Source: JBMNHG01 sp045627705
Lineage (GTDB): Bacteria > Verrucomicrobiota > Kiritimatiellia > RFP12 > JBMNHG01
NCBI GenBank assembly: GCA_045627705.1
Contig: JAZQOE010000069.1
Span: 1-58,728, forward strand
Direction of reading: 5' to 3'
DNA length: 58,728 nucleotides
Numbering within the stretch: the stretch's first letter is position 1; every line of letters begins with the position of its first letter. The notes under the pieces are model-generated. The model had not been told where the DNA came from. It ran no database searches and saw only the letters and a program-made list of their open reading frames with translations. Below are positions 26,692 through 35,445 of the stretch, one piece after another. Position numbers and translations under genes: made by a program.

Positions 26692-28023
26692 ATGGATGAA
26701 CCAACAAGAAAAGTACCGCGTCGCATAGCGCAAACCGTGCTCAATTCGCTCAAGGGCGGCGTTGTACCGAGGATCGGCTTGCCGTATGTCACGGTCGGGC
26801 GCAAGAGCGAGATCCAAGCATTGCTGCACGATGTGGACATCATCTCGGAAGGCGGCGCGTCATTCAGGTTCATCGTCGGGCGCTATGGATCTGGCAAGAG
26901 CTTCCTTCTCCAGACAATCCGCAATCACGTAATGGATCGCGGTTTTATCGTTGCCGATGCGGATCTCTCGCCCGAACGCCGTCTCCAAGGCACACATGGA
27001 CAAGGCCTCGCGACATACCGGGAACTGATCGGGAATCTTTCGACCAGGACAAAACCCGAGGGCGGCGCGCTCACGCTTATCCTCGACCGCTGGATCGGAG
27101 CGGCGCAATCCGCCGCCGCGCAGGAATCGGGCCATGCTCCAGGCGATCCAGCGCTCACGCCGCTCGTTGACCGCAAGATCGCGGAAGTCACGGCGTCGGT
27201 CAGGGAACTCGTCCACGGCTTCGAATTCGCGAGGCTGCTTTCCGCCTACTACCATGCGTATGTCGGAGGCGATGACGAAACGAAGGCAAAGGTCGTCCGC
27301 TGGTTCCGCGGCGAGTATTCGCTGAAGCGCGAGGCGAAGGAAGAACTTGGCGTGAACATCATCATCACCGATGACGACTGGTACGACTATCTGAAGCTCT
27401 TCGCCGTTTTCTTCCGTCTCGCAGGCTACGCGGGAATGATGATCATGGTCGATGAGCTTGTGAACATCTACAAGATTCCGAACTCGATCACGCGCCAGTA
27501 CAACTACGAGAAGATGCTCACGATGTACAACGACACCCTTCAGGGCAAGGCGAAATACCTGGGCATCATCATGGGCGCGACACCGCAGGCGATCGAAGAC
27601 AAGCGTCGCGGAGTTTACAGCTACGAGGCGCTTCGCTCGCGACTGTCGGAAGGGAAGTTCTCGAAACCGGGCGCACGTGATTTGCTGGCGCCTGTCATCC
27701 GGCTGGAACCACTTGTCGCCGAAGAAATGCTGGTCCTCTGCGAAAAGCTTGCGGCGATGCATGCGGACCTTTACGGGTATCCGTGCCGTATCGCCACCGA
27801 CGATCTTGCCGCGTTCATAAGAATCGAGTACGAGCGTATCGGCGCCGACGCCAACATCACGCCGCGCGAGGTGATCCGCGACTTCATTGAACTTCTCGAC
27901 CTGCTGTATCAGAATCCGGCAATGACGCCACAGGCGCTTCTCGAATCTGACGCCTTCACATACGCGAAATCCGAGGCCGTCTCCGACAATGCAGAGCAGT
28001 CCTTCGTCGAGTTCGAGCTCTAG
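26692..28023 (+). CDS. brxD: BREX-type ATP-binding protein BrxD (DUF2791)
   Basis: 443 residues. The N-terminal signature reads VPRIGLPYVTVGRKSEI, then Walker A GRYGSGKS at ~63-70, ADADLSPERRLQG and a Walker B MIMVDE at ~250-255. This pattern is diagnostic of DUF2791/BrxD, an AAA-like ATPase first described in type 2 BREX systems. ATG 26692 has GGAG about 9 bases upstream; a TTG at 26677 would overlap the previous gene. It is flanked by the TerB-like gene (1 bp) and the helicase gene (15 bp). No other BREX genes (pglX methylase, pglZ phosphatase, brxC, brxL) are in the window, so it probably works with its two neighbours only. Confidence 0.9.
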   Translation: MDEPTRKVPRRIAQTVLNSLKGGVVPRIGLPYVTVGRKSEIQALLHDVDIISEGGASFRFIVGRYGSGKSFLLQTIRNHVMDRGFIVADADLSPERRLQGTHGQGLATYRELIGNLSTRTKPEGGALTLILDRWIGAAQSAAAQESGHAPGDPALTPLVDRKIAEVTASVRELVHGFEFARLLSAYYHAYVGGDDETKAKVVRWFRGEYSLKREAKEELGVNIIITDDDWYDYLKLFAVFFRLAGYAGMMIMVDELVNIYKIPNSITRQYNYEKMLTMYNDTLQGKAKYLGIIMGATPQAIEDKRRGVYSYEALRSRLSEGKFSKPGARDLLAPVIRLEPLVAEEMLVLCEKLAAMHADLYGYPCRIATDDLAAFIRIEYERIGADANITPREVIRDFIELLDLLYQNPAMTPQALLESDAFTYAKSEAVSDNAEQSFVEFEL

Positions 28024-28038
28024 CGGGAGCCAGCGGCA

Positions 28039-30273
28039 ATGGACATCTTCAGCCAATATGCGCCGTTCATCCAGGACTTCATCTACCGTTCCGGATGGAA
28101 AGCCCTGCGCGCCGTGCAGAACGCCGCGGGCGATGCAATCTTCAACACCGATTCAAATGTGCTTCTCACGGCATCGACCGCATCGGGAAAGACGGAAGCC
28201 GCATTCTTCCCCATACTGAGCATCCTCAATGAGCAGCCATCGGCATCTGTCGCCGTGTTGTACATTGCGCCGTTGAAGGCCCTGATCAACGACCAGTTCG
28301 GCCGGATCACGGAACTTTGCGAGGAGCAGAACATAGCGGTTACGCGCTGGCATGGCGACGCGCCGCAATCGCAGAAGCGCAAGCTTCTCCGCAATCCCGC
28401 CGGAATTCTCCAGATCACCCCGGAGTCGCTTGAGTCGCTGATGATAACCAAGCACATGGAGATCCCATCGCTCTTCCATGACTTGAAATTCATCGTGATC
28501 GACGAAATCCACTCGCTTCTGCGCGGCGACCGCGGCGGCCAGGTATTCTGCCTGATCGAGCGTCTCTGCCGCACGGCAGGCTGCAACCCGCGCCGCATCG
28601 GTCTCTCCGCCACGATCGGCAACCCGGCGGTGGCCGCGAAGTTCCTTGGAGCCGGAAGCAGACGCGAGACCCTAATCCCGAAATTCGACGGCGGAAAGGA
28701 AAAGTGGCGCCTGTCCATGGAGCATTTCTTCAACTCCGCGCCGCAAGCAGACGAAAACCGCGAAATAACCGTCGCAACGCCAGAACAGGAACCTGCCACA
28801 GACACAGCGCCAGAAGCCGCCGATCCCGGAATCGGCTACATCTTCGAACATACGCGGGGAAAGAAATGCCTCGTCTTCACAAACTCCCGCGAGGAATGCG
28901 AATCCGTATGCCAATGCCTGCGCCAATACTGCGAGGCGGCCCACGAGCCGGAACGCTTCCTGATCCATCACGGCAACCTTTCGACATCGTACCGCGAAAG
29001 CGCCGAAGAGGAGATGAAAGACGATGATTCGCTGATGAGCGTTTGCGCGACGGCGACCCTGGAACTCGGCATCGATATCGGGCGTCTCGAACGGGCGTTT
29101 CAGATCGACGCGCCCTTCACCGTTTCTGGATTCCTCCAGCGGATGGGCCGCACGGGCCGCCGGGGCGATCCATCCGAAATGTGGTTCGTAATGCGCGAGG
29201 AACATCCCGAGGCGCGCGCGATGATGCCCGAGATGATACCATGGCGCCTGATCCAGGGAATCGCTCTTGTCCAACTCTACATCGAAGAGCGTTTCGTGGA
29301 ACCGCCGCGCACGGATAGGCTCCCCTACTCCCTTCTCTATCACCAGACGATGTCCACGCTGGCGTCATGCGGCGAAATGACACCCGCCGAACTCGCCTCG
29401 CGCGTGCTGCCGCTCTCCGTATTCCACCGCATCACGGCAGATGACTTCCGCACTCTGCTTCGCCATTTGATCGAAACGGATCATGTGAACCGCACCGAAA
29501 ACGGCGGACTCATTGTCGGCATCGCCGGCGAACGAATCACCAATAGCTACAAGTTCTACGCCGTATTCCAGGAAAATATCGAATACACTGTCCGCGCCTC
29601 CTCCGAAGAACTTGGCACGATCTGCAGACCGCCGCCCGTTGGCGACAAAATTGCCATCGCCGGCCGCGTGTGGATTGTGGATGAAGTCGATCGCCAGCGC
29701 CACGAAGTCTATTGCACGCTGGTCAAAGGCAACATACCGGCATACTTCGGCGATTGCCCAGGCGACATCCACACGCGCATCCTCGAGCGTATGTACCGCG
29801 TACTAGCGGAAGACAAAGGCTATCCGTATCTCATGCCACATGCCGTCTGCCGTCTTGCCGCCGCCCGCGAGACATTCCAAAAAGCGGGTGTATGCGATCG
29901 CCCGTTGGTCAACCTTGGCGGCAAGATGTGGGCGCTGTTCCCGTGGCTTGGCACATATTCGTTCCTGGCGCTGGAGCGCTTCCTCAAGATCCGTTGCGCC
30001 AATAGGCTTGGCCTGAAAGGATTGAATCCAGCGCGGCCATACTACCTCCAGTTCACGATGCAGGTCGGCGAGGAAGAGTTTTACCAGATTGTCGCGGAAG
30101 AGGCCGCCAGGGATTTCGACCCATTGGAACTCGTCTATCCCGATGAAGTCCCGGTCTTCGAGAAGTATGATGAATTCGTTCCGCCAGAACTCGTCCGCAA
30201 AGGCTTCGCCCTCGGAGTACTCGACATCGAGGAAATGAAACAGCGGGTACTTGGACGCTTTGGGTGGAGATAG
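28039..30273 (+). CDS. Lhr-like DEAD/DEAH helicase (BrxHI type)
   Basis: 744-residue superfamily 2 helicase. Motif I is TASGKTEAA (~46-54), Ia is APLKALINDQ, II is DEIH (~155-158), III is LSATIG (~189-194), and motif VI is QRMGRTGRRG (~367-376). The sequence FIVIDEIHSLLRGDRGGQV is characteristic of the Lhr-like group that includes BrxHI of type 2 BREX. The C-terminal ~330 residues are the accessory winged-helix part. All ATPase motifs look intact. It follows brxD by 15 bp with GGGAG upstream and ends the five-gene run. In related systems such helicases are needed for defence and lack a sequence-specific nuclease. Confidence 0.9.
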   Translation: MDIFSQYAPFIQDFIYRSGWKALRAVQNAAGDAIFNTDSNVLLTASTASGKTEAAFFPILSILNEQPSASVAVLYIAPLKALINDQFGRITELCEEQNIAVTRWHGDAPQSQKRKLLRNPAGILQITPESLESLMITKHMEIPSLFHDLKFIVIDEIHSLLRGDRGGQVFCLIERLCRTAGCNPRRIGLSATIGNPAVAAKFLGAGSRRETLIPKFDGGKEKWRLSMEHFFNSAPQADENREITVATPEQEPATDTAPEAADPGIGYIFEHTRGKKCLVFTNSREECESVCQCLRQYCEAAHEPERFLIHHGNLSTSYRESAEEEMKDDDSLMSVCATATLELGIDIGRLERAFQIDAPFTVSGFLQRMGRTGRRGDPSEMWFVMREEHPEARAMMPEMIPWRLIQGIALVQLYIEERFVEPPRTDRLPYSLLYHQTMSTLASCGEMTPAELASRVLPLSVFHRITADDFRTLLRHLIETDHVNRTENGGLIVGIAGERITNSYKFYAVFQENIEYTVRASSEELGTICRPPPVGDKIAIAGRVWIVDEVDRQRHEVYCTLVKGNIPAYFGDCPGDIHTRILERMYRVLAEDKGYPYLMPHAVCRLAAARETFQKAGVCDRPLVNLGGKMWALFPWLGTYSFLALERFLKIRCANRLGLKGLNPARPYYLQFTMQVGEEEFYQIVAEEAARDFDPLELVYPDEVPVFEKYDEFVPPELVRKGFALGVLDIEEMKQRVLGRFGWR

Positions 30274-30313
30274 CAGCGAACAAATAACATGTTACTTTTC
30301 CCCTCTAAAACAG

Positions 30314-30319
30314 TATAAT
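30314..30319 (+). promoter_or_regulatory. -10 box upstream of the alpha-2-macroglobulin gene
   Basis: A perfect TATAAT lies 72 bases before the ATG at 30392, with a palindrome TAACATGTTA about 20 bases upstream that could be an operator. AGGAAAA precedes the start codon. No strong -35 hexamer. This separates the macroglobulin gene from the defence operon that ends at 30273. Confidence 0.45.
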
Positions 30320-30391
30320 AACCACATTCTTGTACGCATCTTGGAATGCGACAGTTCCACCCTTTTTCACCACAATTAATCAGGAAAACGA

Positions 30392-33300
30392 ATGAAGAAA
30401 TCTTCACCCGTGGTTATCGCCTCGTCACTCCTTGTAGTCCTCCTTGCGATCAATGCCATACTGCTTGCGACACGCAAGCCGACAACAACCCATGACGGTG
30501 TTTCGGGCAACGCAACAACGCCGTCAGTGGAGACGAACGCAGCAGCCAACGCATCAGCGCCAGCAGGCACTCCTTCTCCAATAACGACTCAACCCTTCAC
30601 TGTCGAAGGCACGGCGGTTGACAGACAGGACAACTCCATCGAAATCACCTTTTCGGGTATTTCCGGAGACATAGTCACTCCCGAAGGTTATCCCGGCATC
30701 TCCGTTTCGCCCACGGTTGCTGGCAAGATCGAACTAAAACAGTGGACTAAATACAATGGCAGGAGGGTGCTCAACATCGAGGGCGCCTTTCAACCAGAGG
30801 TCACGTACAGCGTGCGAATCCCCGCAGGGCTTACCGATTCCGCGAGCAACAAGCTCAGTCGCGCGGTGGCACTCTCGGTGCGCATTCCACCCAAGCCCAC
30901 GGAGATCGATTTCCATCTTTCCGGCCTCTACATGCAAAGCAAGGGTGCCAGGAAAATCCCCATTCGACTCACCAATGCGTCGAGGGTCGAGTTCACGCTT
31001 CAAAAGCACTATGACAACAATCTGAATGTCTCATTCCACCCCTGGTACTGTTACGGCGAGAACTCCCACTGGGATTCCGAGATGCTTGTCGATGTCGCAA
31101 GCATGCAAAAGACATTCAACATCCCGCGCAACAAGCAAGTCGATGCAACAATCGACCTGCGGGAACTCTTCGGCGACATCCCATGCGGCATATACAGACT
31201 TCTCGCCAAGCCAAAGGGTGCCGACAACCACTGGTATTCCGCAAGCACATGGTTCGCGATTTCCGATATTGCGGTCCAAGCCGTCATCGATGCAAACGGG
31301 CGCAAGGCTTCAGTCTTTGCGCGCACGATTTCCGATGACACTCCTGTGGCCAATGCCGATGTCCGCATTTTCAGCACCAAGAACCAAGTCATCGCAGAAG
31401 GCAGGACAGACGCCAATGGCTGCGCCATGCTCAGGTTCATGCCGAAGTACAACCTTTCCGTCGATGAGCCGAAGAGCGTAATTGTCGCTACCGATACGGA
31501 CATGACCTTCGAAATGCTATCCGACGGATATCGGTCCGACAGCAACCTGCATCCAAAGCTTGCGAACGCGCGCACGTACGCCAACCACCCCGAAGCACTC
31601 ATGTTCGCGGAGCGCGGCATATACCGTCCAGGCGAAACGATCTTCGCCTCGACATTCGTCCGCAAGATCGAAGCCGGCGCCACGCGCGCCGTGTCAGGCT
31701 CGCCAATCGTGTTCGTCCTGTGCGATCCGATGGACAATGAAGTCGGGCGCGTGGCGGCGACTACCGATGCGCATGGCTTCGCCGAGGCGTCTTTCAAACT
31801 AGGCCAGGACGCAAAGACCGGCAGTTATTCGATAATTTGCCGTCCAGCCGACCAAGTCCAATGGGGAAGAACCAAAGTCCTTGTGAGCGCTTTCGTTCCG
31901 GACCGCATCAAGGCTGCGCTAAAATCCGACATAGCCCCTAGAACCGCGGTTTCCCCCGATGACGCCATCAAGTACACGACCTCGGCAAACTACTATTTCG
32001 GCACGCCTGTCGAAAGTTTCGACTTTGATTTTTCCGCCGTGTTGGAGCCGATGCCCACCCTTCCCGAGCACATGAAGGGCTGGAAGATTGGTGAAAGCGC
32101 CAACACCCGCCTTGAAATCGATAGGTCCACGGGCAAGGGATCGAACCAGATGGAAATCGAAATCGGCGGCCTGGACAGATTCGTCGGCAAAGCCTTTTCG
32201 CCGCAACTAATCAAGGCATGGAATGACGTATCTGAAATCGGCGGACGCGCCGTGACGGCATTTGGCCCGAGCATTCCATTTCACCCTACCCCGTCATACA
32301 TCGGGCTGCGCCATGTCGATGGCGGGCAAGGTGGCGACGTTGTCGAGCTTGCGCTAGTCCCGGCAATAGCGGGCGATGCCGTGAAACCGCTTCCCGTCAA
32401 CGTCGCGCTCGTGCGCAAGGAATGGGAGTTCGAGTTCTATGAGGACAGAAACAAGACACGCCGCCGCTGGGTCGAGAAATCAATCGACATCCCGACTTTC
32501 AACCGTGAGCTAACCGCTACTGGCGACATCGCGAAACTTTCGCTGAATGATCTGCCATTCGGCCGCTACGAACTTGTCGCGACAGCCCAGGACCGCAAGA
32601 ACAGGCTTGAGTTCTGGCATGATGCCGGCGAAGGAGGAATCCGTTCCGGCGACCCGAATGTCGTCGAGTTCAAGCTCGACGCCGAATCCTACAAGCCGGG
32701 CGATGTCGCCCGGATCACGTTCGAGTCGATTGGCGCCGGCGAAGCATTCATCGTCTGCGGCGAAAGCGCAATTGACGCCAACACATCCTTCAAGGTCAAG
32801 GCGGGGACAAACGCATTCGACTTCCAAGTCCCGCCATCGATCGTCGGCAATGCGTATCACTTCGGCGTGACAATCGTCTCCCGCGATATCAACAACATCC
32901 TGCAGCGTCAATTCGGCCTGCTGTCGCTCGCCATCGACCAATCGCGGTTCGGAATGTCGGTTGCCCTTGACGCGCCGGAAAAGACCGAACCCAAATCGGA
33001 AATCGAGGTCAAAGTCCATCTTCGCGATAGCAATGGGGCGCCCGTGTCCGGACTCGTCCGCCTCTACGCCGTCGATGAGGGCATACTCTCCCTTACGAAA
33101 TACGCGACTCCCGATCCCCTCGCCTTCTTCCATTGCGGGCGTTTTTGCGAGTTCAAGTTCTTCGACCTCTACGACGATATCATACCGGAACTGGCAATCA
33201 CTCCCGACCGGCAAATCGGCGGCGACGCATTCATCTCGGCGGCCAACCGTTCGAAGATTGACAACATGGAATCGGCCGTAGTCGTTTCAGCCCCAATCGA

Positions 33301-35344
33301 AGTCGGCGATACCGGCGATGCCGCCATCACGCTCAAGCTTCCCAACCACACGGGCGAACTCCGCATAATGGCAGTCGCCGCTGGCGAGAGGCTCCTAGGT
33401 TCTGCCCAACGCCCGCTCGTCATGCGGGATGTCGCAACCGCCACGGCTTCCGCGCCTCGAGCCGTCGCCCCCGATGACGAATTCGACGTTACATGCAAGC
33501 TCTTCAACCATGAGTGCGAAGACGGACGTTTCGCCTTCGCCCTTTCCCTTCCCGATGGTATCGCGCCCGCCTACGATGCCGCGAAACTTTCCTGGAGCGG
33601 CAATCTCCAGCGTGGCTCATCCTCGAACATCGTTGTGAGGATGCGCGCCGGCGATGCCTCCACCTTCCGCAATCTCTCCATCACCAATACGCTTGCGATC
33701 GACGGGCACTCGTTCCTCGGCGAGACATACGTGACAATCCGTCCTCTTAATCCGCCGATGACAGCCTCAAAGACAATCAGGATCAATCCATCCGAAGAGA
33801 TTGCCATCAACTCAAACCCCGACGACTGGCAGGGCGACACGGCTTCGACAATCGAAGTCCTTGCGCATCCCGCCACCGGCTTGCGCGATGCCGCCACATG
33901 GCTCAACGGCTATCCATACGGATGCCTCGAGCAAACCACATCGTCAGTATTCCCCCTCCTTGCAGCGGACAGTCTGGCCAAGGCCGGATTGATCGACCCG
34001 GAAATCGCGCAAACCGCAAAAGAAAAGATCGCCGCGGGAATCGTGCGCATCAAGTCGATGCAACTTGCCGATGGCAGTTTCGCGATGTGGCCAGGCGCCG
34101 ACTACAGCGCCGACGGCTACGTCGTCCTCTACGCTGCGCACTTCCTGATCGAAGCGCATCGCCATGGATTCTCGCCAAATGGCATTGACGGATCCGTGGC
34201 CAACTACATCAGGAAGACCTTCATCGACAGCACTGTCAACCATGCGGATTCCGGAAACAGCGATGTCGCCGACACTTTCCTCGCGGACTTCGAACAAGCA
34301 TACGCCGCATATCTGCTAGTCCTTGCGGGCAAGGGCGAAAACGTTGTCGCCACGCTTAGGAATCTCATGATCGGCGAAGGCGACAACCTGAGCTGCTACA
34401 AGGTTCTCGCCGCGACCGCCCTCGCAAAGGCGGGATACGCGGGAGAAGCCGCTGCCGTCCTTCGTACGCTCGTGAATTCCGATGACATGCCGATCAGCGA
34501 CTTGCCGCGTGGCTGCCATCTTTCGTACATGGATCAGACTTCCATCATGGGTCTCATCCTCAATGCGACAATGGAAGTGCTCCCCGACCCAGCGACCGCG
34601 ACCCGTCTTGCAGGCTACATCGCATCGCGCCAGCGTGCCGACGACTCGGCATGGGGAACGCCTCACGCAAACGCCTGGGCCATGCTCGGACTCGCCCGCT
34701 ACTGCGCCATCTGCAAGCCTGGCGATGTTGACTTCGCAATCAAGGCGAATGGGCGGGAATCACAGCGCATAACCCTGCCTGCGACTGGCGACAAGCATTC
34801 CTTCGCCGCGCAACTCGGCAATGGAGGCACCGTTCTCCATAACTACGGACAGGCGCCGATTTTCGCCGTGCTGCGCACGCGCGGCATTCCGCGCAATCCT
34901 CCTGCGACTGGCGGCAACGTTAAGATAAAGCGCGAAATATTCGACGAAGGCGGCAAACTTGTCAGCGGGACAGTCGCGCACGGCGATCTGCTCGAGGTCC
35001 GCATTTCAATCGAGAATGAAATGGAACTCGACGAGGCGATCCTCTGCGACATCCTGCCCGGTGGTTTGGAAATCGAAGACGAACGTCTCGCGACACGGGC
35101 GAACGCCATGACTCGTTCCGATAAGTCGAAGATGGACGGCATCCATGCCGCCTGCATCGAACGCGGCGACGACCGGTTCCTGCTCTTTGCGGATATCGAG
35201 CCTGGCAAGCACTCGGTATCATACCGCGTCCGCGCCGTCACTCCCGGCCGCTACACCACGGCGCCAGTCCGAATCGAGTGCATGTACAATCCCGATATCA
35301 CGGGTACATTCTACGATGGCATGGATATCGCTGTTGAACGATAA
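30392..35344 (+). CDS. Bacterial alpha-2-macroglobulin with intact thioester
   Basis: 1650 residues, anchored by an N-terminal hydrophobic segment (~8-27, no lipobox), so probably periplasmic. MG domains are seen around AERGIYRPGETIF and in the 'VRLYAVDEGILSL' block. The thioester motif is PYGCLEQTTS, with Cys at about residue 1178, so covalent trapping of attacking proteases should be possible. It is followed by the alpha-alpha toroid repeats (GSFAMWPGADYSADGYVVLYAAHFL) and a C-terminal receptor-like domain. In enterobacteria the family is paired with penicillin-binding protein 1C; no such gene is in this window. Length agrees with family members. A -10 box at 30314 suggests its own promoter. 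Confidence 0.92.
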   Translation: MKKSSPVVIASSLLVVLLAINAILLATRKPTTTHDGVSGNATTPSVETNAAANASAPAGTPSPITTQPFTVEGTAVDRQDNSIEITFSGISGDIVTPEGYPGISVSPTVAGKIELKQWTKYNGRRVLNIEGAFQPEVTYSVRIPAGLTDSASNKLSRAVALSVRIPPKPTEIDFHLSGLYMQSKGARKIPIRLTNASRVEFTLQKHYDNNLNVSFHPWYCYGENSHWDSEMLVDVASMQKTFNIPRNKQVDATIDLRELFGDIPCGIYRLLAKPKGADNHWYSASTWFAISDIAVQAVIDANGRKASVFARTISDDTPVANADVRIFSTKNQVIAEGRTDANGCAMLRFMPKYNLSVDEPKSVIVATDTDMTFEMLSDGYRSDSNLHPKLANARTYANHPEALMFAERGIYRPGETIFASTFVRKIEAGATRAVSGSPIVFVLCDPMDNEVGRVAATTDAHGFAEASFKLGQDAKTGSYSIICRPADQVQWGRTKVLVSAFVPDRIKAALKSDIAPRTAVSPDDAIKYTTSANYYFGTPVESFDFDFSAVLEPMPTLPEHMKGWKIGESANTRLEIDRSTGKGSNQMEIEIGGLDRFVGKAFSPQLIKAWNDVSEIGGRAVTAFGPSIPFHPTPSYIGLRHVDGGQGGDVVELALVPAIAGDAVKPLPVNVALVRKEWEFEFYEDRNKTRRRWVEKSIDIPTFNRELTATGDIAKLSLNDLPFGRYELVATAQDRKNRLEFWHDAGEGGIRSGDPNVVEFKLDAESYKPGDVARITFESIGAGEAFIVCGESAIDANTSFKVKAGTNAFDFQVPPSIVGNAYHFGVTIVSRDINNILQRQFGLLSLAIDQSRFGMSVALDAPEKTEPKSEIEVKVHLRDSNGAPVSGLVRLYAVDEGILSLTKYATPDPLAFFHCGRFCEFKFFDLYDDIIPELAITPDRQIGGDAFISAANRSKIDNMESAVVVSAPIEVGDTGDAAITLKLPNHTGELRIMAVAAGERLLGSAQRPLVMRDVATATASAPRAVAPDDEFDVTCKLFNHECEDGRFAFALSLPDGIAPAYDAAKLSWSGNLQRGSSSNIVVRMRAGDASTFRNLSITNTLAIDGHSFLGETYVTIRPLNPPMTASKTIRINPSEEIAINSNPDDWQGDTASTIEVLAHPATGLRDAATWLNGYPYGCLEQTTSSVFPLLAADSLAKAGLIDPEIAQTAKEKIAAGIVRIKSMQLADGSFAMWPGADYSADGYVVLYAAHFLIEAHRHGFSPNGIDGSVANYIRKTFIDSTVNHADSGNSDVADTFLADFEQAYAAYLLVLAGKGENVVATLRNLMIGEGDNLSCYKVLAATALAKAGYAGEAAAVLRTLVNSDDMPISDLPRGCHLSYMDQTSIMGLILNATMEVLPDPATATRLAGYIASRQRADDSAWGTPHANAWAMLGLARYCAICKPGDVDFAIKANGRESQRITLPATGDKHSFAAQLGNGGTVLHNYGQAPIFAVLRTRGIPRNPPATGGNVKIKREIFDEGGKLVSGTVAHGDLLEVRISIENEMELDEAILCDILPGGLEIEDERLATRANAMTRSDKSKMDGIHAACIERGDDRFLLFADIEPGKHSVSYRVRAVTPGRYTTAPVRIECMYNPDITGTFYDGMDIAVER

Positions 35345-35389
35345 CCATCGCGCGAGGCGCCGTCCGCCTATTGTTTCATTTCCGCATTC

Positions 35390-35405
35390 GTTGCGAAATC
35401 GCAAC
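35390..35405. other. Short hairpin upstream of the 35446 gene
   Basis: GTTGCGA and TCGCAAC pair perfectly around a 2-base loop. No T-run follows, so it is not a classical terminator. It lies 40 bases before the next start codon and could be an operator or a 5'UTR hairpin. Confidence 0.3.
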
Positions 35406-35445
35406 CGTACAAATCAAGCATGATCAAAAAGAAAGTTCTCATCCC

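Noticed and set aside
24350..30273. Complete BREX or DISARM system
   Set aside because: No methylase, PglZ phosphatase, BrxC/PglY, BrxL or phospholipase D-type gene is present.
30392..35344. Macroglobulin as a sixth gene of the defence operon
   Set aside because: A 118-bp gap with its own TATAAT box separates it, and its function is periplasmic.
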